In this document: piece after piece, positions 55,601 to 64,000 of the stretch
Layout of the letters: each line of letters starts with the position of its first letter
Position numbering within the stretch: the stretch's first letter is position 1
Assembly (NCBI GenBank): GCA_003116875.1
Contig: BCKT01000001.1
Coordinates: 2,537,486-2,601,485, forward strand
Source: Takashimella koratensis
Lineage: Eukaryota > Basidiomycota > Tremellomycetes > Trichosporonales > Tetragoniomycetaceae
DNA: 64,000 bases
Direction: 5' to 3'
Translations under genes and position numbers: made by a program
Notes under the pieces: model-generated
The model's database searches: none
Told to the model about the DNA's origin: nothing
The model's input: the letters and a program-made list of their open reading frames with translations, nothing else

Positions 55601-56379
55601 ATCCCGTCGTCGTCTGCCGACGAAGGCTCCTCGAATGCGAGGCGAGAACGAGGCCGTGGGCGTTCGCTGGCAGCTGCAGCTACAGGTGTGCGTGTTGAGG
55701 TGGTGCTTGTGGACCCTCGGACGGCGCGGGCGCCTCGACCTCGAGCACGCAAAGCAGACGTGGTAGGTGCACCTCGATGTGTGCTGGTGGGCGCGGCATG
55801 GCTCCGGCTGTGTGAGAGAGTCGTGTCCCGCGCGGTCGTAGAGGGTACAGCGGTACGTGAACTTGATCCAGACGCGCGTGAGATACCTGAACCCGCGGGA
55901 CTCGGTTTAGGTCGGGGTGAACATTGTGCCAAGCCCCTGTTCCCTTGCTCCGACGCCTGGGCGACATGAAAGGCTGGAGGTGGACCGCGTGTGGATCCAG
56001 CTGAACCGGAAGAGAAGAGCGGCGAGTCCCCACCGAACGAGGTGGGTTGAGAATGGGATGAAGAGGTGGTTGTGGCGGAGACAGGCGGAAAAGCAGAGGT
56101 AGAACCAGAAGCAGAGGAAGAGGAAGGGATGAGGAGAGAGTCGTCAGGTGCTAGTTGGAGTGGACCGAGAGAGAAAGAGGCGGAGAGTGAACCGCGCTGA
56201 GGGAGAGCACGGCGTCGGTGAGCGTGGCCAGGTGCGATCTGTGGCAGAGAGGAATCGATACCCTCTGGAGGAGTGTGAGGGGTGAACATGGCGATGGGGT
56301 CGGGGTGAGGGAGGGAAGGATGAGGATGTGGATGTGGATGTGGTCGCTGACAAAAGTTGGAATCGTCGTCAACATGCAT
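52641..56379 (-). CDS. CDC16: Anaphase-promoting complex subunit 6 (Cut9/Cdc16), TPR protein
   Basis: Seven exons: 55416-56379, 54897-55262, 54513-54704, 54128-54371, 53649-53978, 53256-53528 and 52641-53061; 929 residues. Cut9/Cdc16 is a TPR scaffold of the APC/C ubiquitin ligase that drives anaphase and mitotic exit. From residue 296 the TPR superhelix starts ([38 protein letters not shown]), then [72 protein letters not shown] and TWANLGHAL, all typical of Cut9. The first 290 residues are a disordered Ser/Thr/Ala extension. The start may instead be the ATG at 56289, since residues 12-22 are an HP repeat made by a GGATGT microsatellite. It diverges from TUP1. Confidence 0.9.
56324..56342. 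repeat. GGATGT hexanucleotide repeat
   Basis: About three copies; on the - strand it encodes the HPHPHPHP stretch at the start of APC6 if the upstream ATG is used. Confidence 0.7.
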
Positions 56380-56791
56380 CGCGTAGAGGGTGTGCCATCT
56401 AGCAATAGTGAGTGTGATTGCCCGACCGAGGGGGACTGAGCAAGGTAGAGAGCAAAGGGAGGGGGGAGGTTACGTAAGATGAATGACCCAGGCACCACGG
56501 GATTGATGCACTGACGCTCCGTTGTCGAGTCCCAAAGGATGAGGACGGGTCCGTGTCTGCCAAAGGACGGGGGCCAGGGGGGCTAGGGGCCAAGTCCAAA
56601 GGAAGGGGCGGGGGAAAGGGAGATGGGAGAGGCGCAGGAAGAGAGGGAGGACTGACGACACCCCCCTGTTTGCTCCGTTAGGCAGTAGTACAGGTCCGAC
56701 CCTGGACCCTGGACCCTGAACTGGAATGTGTCTGGAAGCGGGAACAAATGTAGACGCACACACACGCAACGCACCCAGACGCAGACACATA

Positions 56792-56828
<37 letters not shown>

Positions 56829-57269
56829 TTCAACCTTGACTTCCTTAGTGGTAGCGTTCTTCATCTCTCACCTCACCATCACTCATACCTCACTCACCCC
56901 ACTCGCAACCATCCATCCACCAAACCCCTCCCTCACTCCCACTCTCACCTCGCTCCATCCTCGACCTCATCGCCGTCGGCATCAACCCAACACCGACGCA
57001 TCGTTCTCCGGATCACATCCCAACCCGACCGGAGGCAAGAAATAGTAGTTGGAGAAAAGACTCTAGGCCGACGTTGAAAAGCGAATAATATAAAATCCAA
57101 ATCCAGAAATCAGGCGAAAAAAAAGGCTAGCAGCGATCGCCACATCATCATCCTCTGTCCACCCAACACCACCCATCCCTCGTTCACCACCACCAACCAA
57201 CCCATCTCCACACTTATCCACCACCCACCCACTCACTCCTACCCCACCCCGGCCACTCGTGACGCCACG
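56380..57269. promoter_or_regulatory. Divergent promoter region, CDC16 / TUP1, with AC microsatellite
   Basis: 890 bp between start codons. An (AC)n run lies at 56793-56824, with a looser ACGCA-rich stretch before it. No TATA box. An A-rich tract near 57117. No gene seen. Confidence 0.55.
56793..56824. repeat. AC dinucleotide microsatellite
   Basis: About sixteen AC units in the shared promoter region. Confidence 0.9.
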
Positions 57270-59892
57270 ATGCAGCCACCTGGCATCTACAACGTGAGTC
57301 TTAGAATCTCACCTCCCCTCGCGACCCTGCAGCCATGTGTTATCGCCCGGGCAGATCCGTTCCTGTCGCATCAACCCCTTATCCACACTCACCCAACCAC
57401 CAACAACCACCACCACCCATCCATGCATCCACTCTCCCCACCCCTCTTCCCACCCTCTCCCACTCTTGCACAATCCTGTCCACACCTACCTCCGCTCCCA
57501 ACCACCACGCTAACCCAACACCCAGCACCACCGCCTCGCGCCGGCCGCAGCACCCTCGGCCCCACCGGGTGTCGCCAACCCGCGTCTCCAGGAATTCTTC
57601 GACCTCATCAAGGGCGAGTTCGAGAGCGTCGGGCAAGATGGGAGTATCTGGAAAGCACAGCGGGACGAGTACGAGGCGAAGAGTGAGTGTTGGCTTGAGA
57701 CGTCCGCGCGGGGCAGGTGGGACTGGTCGCGTCGTGTCCAACTCGCGTGCGGCGGGTGGTGTAGTCACGGCACAGGATTGGCCTGAGCTGCATCGCTTCC
57801 TACTGGCTAGGCAGGAGGAGGAGGAGGATTCGACCATCGACCGCGTGGTACCCGTCCCGAGGAAGTTACTGATCCCCGCAGTCACTCAGCAGATCAATGA
57901 GCTCGGCATGATCCGGCAATCATTGTACGAACTCGAGGCAACGCACGCCAAAGTCCGGCAAGAGTGAGTTGCAGGTCGCTTTTAGTGCTGGTTATATACC
58001 TCTTGCTCGCCTCGAGCTCTCTCTTCCGAGCAGCCGCTGATGCCTTGACCCACAGGTATGAAGCAGAGATTGGCCGGCTCCGACGCGAGCTCGAGGCGCG
58101 TGGCGGTGTTCCCGGTGGGCTTCAGCCGACATCTCCCTCCATCATGCCTCCCAGCGACTCGGACCGTTACCCGCTCCCCGGTGTTCCCTTGAACGGCGAG
58201 TCTGCATGTAAGTGACACCTATACACTGCAAAACCTATCTCCTGCTCACATCACATCAGCACGCTCTCCTTTCCCATCTGCGCCGATCCGCCCCATCTCC
58301 GCTAGTATCGAACGTGACCGCAAAGATCGGGACCGTCCATCAGACCGCGAGCGGGAACGTGAGCGCGGTTCGGCCGCTCCGCCCCAACCTGCCGGGACCG
58401 TGTCCACCTCGGCGCCCATCTCCCCGCCCCAGCTCTTGTCGGACCTCGACCCGGACAACGTGTCGCGTGAACTGAAGAAGGAAGGGTCGGATTGGTTTGC
58501 GGTTTGGTCGTCGCAGTCGAAGAAGCAGCTCGATGTCTCACTGGTTCACTCGCTTGTCCACGAAACGTGAGTTAGGGATCAGGATCGGGATAGAGAAGAG
58601 ATTGCGCTAAATCTACCCCCTTGATAGCGTCGTTTGCTGTGTCAAATTCTCACAGGACGGAAAGTGGCTCGCGACGGGCTGCAACCGGACTGCACAGATC
58701 TACGACACCAAGACGGGCGCCAAGACTTGGTATGTGGAGCGAAAGTCGTGTGCGGTATTGGCGGCTGACATGGTGTTTAGTGTACTTCTTGACGAGGCCG
58801 CGACAAGGACCGGAGACCTGTATATCCGGAGTATCTGCTTCAGCCCCGACGGCAAGTACCTTGCGACCGGTGCAGAAGACCGTCAAATCCGAGTACGTCT
58901 AGCGTTAATGTACACCGCGTACCATCACTGACATTGCTTGCGCTCTCTTACAACCCACTAGATCTGGGACATTAAAGCCAAGCGTATCCGCCACTTGCTG
59001 CAAGGTCACATGCAGGAGATCTACTCGCTCGACTTTAGCCGAGACGGTCGATTCCTCGTCTCGGGTTCGGGAGACAAATCGGCTCGTGTGTGGGATATCG
59101 AGAAGGGCCAGTGTGTGTTCGACCTTCGGATCGAGGACTTTATCCACAACGAGCACGGACCGATCGACGCGGGAATCACCTCGGTTGCGTGTGAGTGAAG
59201 ATCTGGACTTGATGCGGCTCAGTCGAATTCTTGATGGTGAGAAGCGCAGCTAACCCGGAACAGTGTCGCCTGACGGAAAACTCGTCGCTGCTGGTTCGCT
59301 CGACACGATGGTGCGCGTGTGGAACGTGCAGACTGGGCAGCAAGTGGAGCGTCTCAAGGGCCACAAGGACTCGGTGTACAGGTGAGTTAGGATCCCTTGT
59401 ATCTCCTGCAGTAGCTGAACCCGCCACCAGCGTCGCGTTCTCGCCCGACGGCAAGTGCCTCGTCTCTGGTTCGCTCGACCGGACACTGCGCGTCTGGGAC
59501 TTAACTCAAACGAAGCGAGCGGTCGAAAGCGTGCCTCCCGGCTCGAAAGACTCGGTCGAGAAGGGCCTCGGGACTTGCGCTTCCACCCTCAACGGCCACA
59601 AGGTGAGTCATTTTGCTTATGTTTTCACACCCAGGCAAAGCCACATGCTAACCACTATCTATTTTAGGACTATGTCCTCTCCGTCGCCATTTCGCCCGAT
59701 GGGCAATGGGTCGTCTCGGGCTCCAAAGACCGCTCGATCCAGTTCTGGAACATTGCTACCGGCCAGGCTCAGTTCATGCTCCAGGGTCACAAGAACTCGG
59801 TCATCTCGATCGATCTCGCGAGGTCGGGTGGGCTGCTTGCGTCCGGTAGCGGTGATTGCCAGGCGAGAATCTGGAGCTACGGCCCGCCATGA
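57270..59892 (+). CDS. TUP1: Transcriptional corepressor Tup1, WD40 protein
   Basis: Eleven exons: 57270-57293 (24 nt), 57526-57682, 57882-57963, 58056-58207, 58260-58566, 58628-58729, 58781-58892, 58962-59190, 59264-59381, 59431-59602 and 59668-59892; 559 residues. All junctions keep phase. N-terminal tetramerisation helix: [14 protein letters not shown] and [21 protein letters not shown] Pro/Ser/charged linker ([13 protein letters not shown]) leads to [22 protein letters not shown] and then seven WD40 blades from about residue 240 ([59 protein letters not shown], and so on). Tup1 with Ssn6 represses glucose-, mating- and stress-regulated genes in the nucleus. The order and linker match Tup1 rather than other WD40 proteins. 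Confidence 0.93.
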
Positions 59893-60533
59893 GTGGATGG
59901 CGGGATCCTGGAGAACTGATGAGGAGGGAAGGCGATGTTGGTATCTGCCATGGCTTCGAGAAGTAAGAGTGGGAAGTTGTTATGCGCGTGGGAAAGAAAG
60001 GGGTTGGTAATGCGGGAGAGAGGTGGTCAATAACAGGCGGCGTATTATTGCAGATCAGTGAGGATTGTCGCGTTCGTATGTGTCCAGGATCGTACCCCGG
60101 ACGGATAGACGAGAGGGCAGGTACATGGCTGGAGAGCGGTGACTGGTGCAAGATAGATTGGCGGAGGAAGTTGGTGGTGTAATTAGTGGTGGATGAGAGA
60201 CGGGCTGGGTCGTGGATGAACGCGAGAAGTCCGGCCCACTTGGTGTTGAGCCTTTGACGTTGGAACGAAGAATGAAGAGCTGTATAAACCACGTAACTTG
60301 AGCGAAATGATATCCTGTTTTCTGCACCATTTTTGTCACTGGATATGAACCTGGTCAAAATTTGGGTGCTGGGCGAGGGGATTATGCTGAGATGATCTAC
60401 ATCCAAGCGGGTGAGTGTCACGGATCAACAATTCTCCCATCTGTCGCCTTCACTTCGACTCCAAGGATGCCCTCACGCGATGACAATGGAATGCATAAAT
60501 GGCCATTCTATATACCTTTCAACAACCTTGCAC
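59893..60533. other. Intergenic, convergent
   Basis: 3' flanks of TUP1 and the GH105 gene. No gene or repeat seen. Confidence 0.55.
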
Positions 60534-62015
60534 CTAGTTGCTCGACTGGAGACGCTGCCACTCGACAAGCGCAGCGAGGACCAACGCTGACCCGTACGGC
60601 ATGGGGGTTATCGCAATCGTGTTGTAGAAAGCGCGATCGCGGCCCACACCAGTTCCGAAGGAGACGTTGGCGACGTCACCGTTGGGCTGGATCTGGTCAA
60701 GGGAGCCAAAGAGAGCTTTCTCAGCGACTTGGCGGTACTTGTCACCGACCAACATGCCCTATTTTCGGTCAGCAAACAGGAATCACAGAGCAAGGAAAAC
60801 TCGAACTAGTACCGCCAAGCACAATCTGAACTTACCATACGAAGACCGGCAAAGATACCTGCGGCAAAGCCCGCGGCGCAGCTAGTCTCGACATAGCTGT
60901 TCGGGTCGTCGAGAAGGGTGTGCCAGAGACCCGTTTTCTCGTCTTGGAGAGGGATGAGTGCGTCGACCTGCCTCCTGAGCGTCGAAGTCAAGTGTCGCCT
61001 GAACGGGTCGTTGGCGGGACACCTCTCTTCACCTAGGATCGAGAGCATGACTGGGATCGCATAGGTGATCCAACAGTTTCCTCGACCCCAGAACGCCTTG
61101 CCAAAGTTGTGACCATGACCTTTCTTCGGTGTCTCATCCTCGGCATGGTCGAATTGCCAGCCATGGTACCACAGACCCGTGGTTCGGTCGGCAAGGTAGT
61201 GAATGTGGAGGTTGAATTGGTACTTGGCCTCCTCGATGCATTCGGGTCGGTTGAGAAGGATACCGAGTTTGGCGAGAGGGAGAGCGTTCATGAACAGCGT
61301 GTCGTCCCAGAGTTGCTCCACGTTCGCGTCAAGGTAGTGCACTACGGTTTGGTTAGTACCGTGTCGTTTAGAGACCGGTGAGTGCGCATCGGGACAAGGT
61401 TAAGAAAAGTGTATGAAGACCAACTTACCATGCTGGAATCCACCCTCCTGAGTTCGGACTTGCTCTGTCATATCCCATTCTGCCCACTCCTCACACCATT
61501 TCGTCCATCGCTCGTCCTTGACGCTGCCGTCGAGGAGGAACGAAGCGAGGGAGTAGAATGGTGCCATTGTGTTGATGTTCTTCCCGTGAGCTCCTTTGCC
61601 CTCGGTGATCTTCCACTGGGCCTCCCACCAATCCATCGCCGCCTTGTGGGAGTACTTGCACGCATCGGATGAAGGGTCAAGGTTGTAGTGCTGGGTCAAA
61701 GCGAGGAGGGCAACACCTTGCGTCCACTCCCAACCGAGCCAACCCTTGGTGTCGAGCACGAACCCATCGGGCACTGCGAACCGGTTAGCGCCAAGAACGA
61801 CACCGAGCCGCAAAGAATGTACGCAGGCAGGACCGACGCAAGTCTGTTCAATTGGCAAAAGAGGATCTACGTAGGACTACCACAGAAACACGGACGTAGC
61901 CTTTCAACTCACAGATGTAGTTGAACTCGCCCGTCTCGTCACGGAGGTTTACAAGTCCGTCTGTGATTTTCTTGACGAGCTCGGCCGCTCGCTCAGATGT
62001 CAACGAGGTCGTCAT
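60534..62015 (-). CDS. GH105-type unsaturated rhamnogalacturonyl hydrolase
   Basis: Four exons: 61913-62015, 61429-61773, 60836-61341 and 60534-60758; 392 residues, the usual family length. The fold is an (alpha/alpha)6 barrel. Motifs: DTKGWLGWEWTQGVAL, QLWDDTLFMNALPLAKLG (candidate catalytic Asp), WYHGWQFD, and FWGRGNCWITYAIPV, the family's WGRGNGW with Cys for the second Gly. The enzyme removes an unsaturated galacturonyl residue from pectin fragments left by lyases. No signal peptide (MTTSLTSERAAELV), so it is cytosolic and needs imported oligosaccharides. A divergent MFS permease lies 1.2 kb away and may supply them. GH88 is the alternative family. Confidence 0.86.
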
Positions 62016-63259
62016 TGTTATTGATCGGTGTGTATTCGGTAAGAACAGCGGTTGCTGCGGGTGATATATCTAATTCAGGACACTGGTGGTCACTGGGCTC
62101 GGTAACTTGGAGTCAGTAGGCTATGCAACGGACACTGAGGTGGTGACTAGACATAGATGGTCATCCGGTTTTGTGTACGGCTCTCCGGTTAAGGTGGATT
62201 ATCGGGCCGCCATTGACCGGAGGGTGAGTCGTCGGGTCCGGTATCGGTGCTCCAAAAGCCCAGTAAGGGGGGTTTTGGTCTCGCAAATCGCATCAAAGAT
62301 GTTGCGGCCCTGTCCTCCACCTTTTCCTCCATCGGTCCTCGCACCATCCCCTCCAGGACCATCTACCCGAGCTATATCCCTGATCCCCTTGTCGTATATC
62401 CACCTAGCCGTGGCCTCTATTGAACCGCAGTGCCACACCGTTGTCGTTGGCGCGCCGGGAGCTCAAAAACCCCACTTAGATTCAGGGCGAAGCTCCGCTG
62501 GGCAAAGTGGGGGGCCCACGGTTCCACGGTTTAGCCGACTTCTCTCCGCGACGGGGCTGGAGGGGAAGGGAGGGAACGCCCTGACAGACTGCGACGTCAT
62601 CAGGGAACCGAGCCCCCGTCGTCCAATAGTCTCTCTGCTTTCGGCCATTTCCTCCCTCAACACGGGCGTGGCGCGGAGTTGGAAAGTTATTAAAACACAC
62701 GGCTAGCGCCGTTTGACATTACATTCCCCTTTTGCCAACTCTTGGGTGATTCTCCTGTTGAACTTTCCCAAACTTGTCCCAAACAAGCGGAGAGACCCCG
62801 ATGTCCCACGTATTCCCTTGCGTGTCGTGCTCCCTCCCCCCCCGTGCTGTGCCGTGTCCATTTTTAGCAGCTTCCTCGACTGCGGGCCCCTGACAACGAG
62901 CAACGGGCCGAGTGCCCCGCTCGATTGAGACGATGGGGCAAGGCGGGGCACGAGAAGCTTGCCTCTGCAATGCCTACCGACGGTGCCGAGCGGGCCGCTC
63001 ACAGTCTACTGCGCAATCCGGGGAAACCTCCCCGACCGCCTCCTCATTGTTGCCGAAATGTTACCGACAGGCTGGGTTTTGTTGGAGCAACGTGTGCTTG
63101 CGCACACCGAAACCGGGGTTTGTCACAGCTATATCAAGAGGGACCCCGTCTGGAGTCCCCCTCGACGCCCTTTTCCCCACAACTTTCTCGCCCTCGCCAA
63201 CGTCAGCCAGCAGAACTTTACCTACCTACCTACCTACCTACCTATAGACCACCGATAGC
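62016..63259. promoter_or_regulatory. Divergent promoter region, GH105 / MFS permease
   Basis: 1.24 kb with several CCGG and CGG triplets (for example 62165-62260), the sort of element zinc-cluster activators bind, but no single repeated site is clear. Ends in a CCTA repeat at 63220-63244. No gene seen. Confidence 0.45.
63220..63244. repeat. CCTA tetranucleotide repeat
   Basis: About six copies, ending 15 bp before the MFS start codon, so in its 5' UTR. Confidence 0.88.
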
Positions 63260-64000
63260 ATGGGGGAGATCGAGAACAAGGACATTGAGCTCGCTCACAT
63301 CGAGCAGCCCACGGTACACGAGCACCATGGTGGCCACAAGACGACGGCCGAACAGTACGCCGATGAGGCTGCTCGGATCCTCGCCGAGGCTGGCGGCGGG
63401 ATCGATATCACCATGGAGGAGAACAAGCGCGTCTTGCGCACAATCGATCTCTGGGTCCTCATCCCCATGTGCTTGACCTACCTCTTGCAACAGCTCGACA
63501 AGTCTACCCTCTCGTACGCTGGTGAGTAAGCGGGTTTCGATGGTGGGCCAATAAACAAATCACCGAAAACTCTGCCGAAATCTCTTGATCAGAGCTGATA
63601 ACTCCACAGCCGTTTTCCAATTGCAGGCCGAGACGGGCCTCGTAGGTTCGCAGTACTCGTGGTTGACCTCGATCGTCTACTGTACCGAACTCGTCTTCCA
63701 GCCGCTCTCGTCGTATGCCCTCATCGTCTTCCCCGTCAAGTGGTGGGTCGTCTTCAACATCGTCGCTTGGTCAATCGTTACCGCCTGCACCTGTGAGTGG
63801 CAAAAAATCCCTTGTGGCATTAGTTATCCGATTACACCCGATATCCGCTTACACCCACGGTAGCTGCCGCCAAGAACTTTACTGGTCTCATCATCTGCCG
63901 TGCCCTCCTTGGTTGCTTCGAGGCGACCATCTTGCCCTCGTTCATCATGATCAGTGAGTCTCGAGTGTCTCAAGCTGCCATGCATCGACTAACCCTTTCT
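63260..64000 (+). CDS. MFS permease, anion:cation symporter type (5' part, cut by window end)
   Basis: Exons seen: 63260-63521, 63610-63792 and 63864-63953, then a GTGAGT donor; the gene continues past the window. The first 159 residues are visible. A soluble acidic and His-rich N-terminus (about 55 residues, HIEQPTVHEHHGGHK) precedes the first membrane segment LWVLIPMCLTYLLQQLDKST. Then TGLVGSQYSWLTSIVYCTEL, WWVVFNIVAWSIVTACT and LIICRALLGCFEATILPSFI. DK.TLSYA, TGL.G.QYSWL and R.LLG..EA are typical of Dal5-like (allantoate, pantothenate, nicotinate, sugar-acid) carriers. Divergent from GH105, so an oligouronide or sugar-acid substrate is a fair guess, but not shown. Confidence 0.85.

Noticed and set aside
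62165..62260. Clustered CCGG/CGG triplets as zinc-cluster binding sites
   Set aside because: Spacing and orientation are irregular and the region is GC-rich; not strong enough to call single sites.
1..64000. CRISPR array, insertion sequence or transposon
   Set aside because: No regularly spaced repeats, no transposase, integrase or reverse transcriptase frame, and no long terminal repeats were seen.

Overview
The window is nuclear DNA of a basidiomycete fungus. Conserved genes carry several short GT-AG introns (mostly 50-120 nt), very short exons occur (12, 20, 22 and 24 nt), 5' leaders are long, CT-rich and apparently spliced, and the gene set is eukaryotic (V-ATPase, SAGA, APC/C, Tup1, Ras GEF, Hen1). 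A tremellomycete-type yeast is my best guess; the class is inferred, not shown.

Layout. 1-3552: a long, disordered Ser/Pro-rich protein on +. 3901-9280: four - strand genes of one unrecognised family (called GSY here, after a shared AGST..GSY motif), one with a frameshift. 9717-13810: a divergent housekeeping pair, V-ATPase subunit D (-) and the SAGA subunit SPT8 (+). 14316-16991: three - strand intronless genes for small proteins of a second unrecognised family (called the small-W family here). 16992-21912: gene-poor, with the spliced leader of the next gene. 21913-25547: a BNI4-like PP1 scaffold. 28397-33575: a CDC25-type Ras GEF with SH3 and WW domains. 34695-42031: seven + strand genes that look like the same small-W family, arranged as neighbouring look-alike pairs. 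42931-45115: a GPI-type copper radical (glyoxal-oxidase-like) enzyme. 45116-49193: repeat-rich spacer. 49194-51717: Hen1 small-RNA methyltransferase. 52641-56379 and 57270-59892: APC6/Cut9 and Tup1, divergent. 60534-62015 and 63260 to the end: a GH105 hydrolase and an anion:cation symporter-type MFS permease (cut by the window edge), divergent and probably a sugar-catabolic pair.

The part that looks undescribed is the set of about 14 orphan genes in two families around the housekeeping genes. They are short and intronless (one has a possible 52-nt intron), lack signal peptides or membrane segments, lie in same-strand arrays, and nine of them have a TATA-like element about 75-125 bp before the chosen ATG. 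They diverge fast and at least one copy is broken. This is the pattern of a lineage-specific, fast-evolving, probably inducible gene family; no function can be read from the sequence.

Exon boundaries of conserved genes were worked out by hand from splice consensus, phase and family similarity. All family names rest on recognition of motifs, not on a search.
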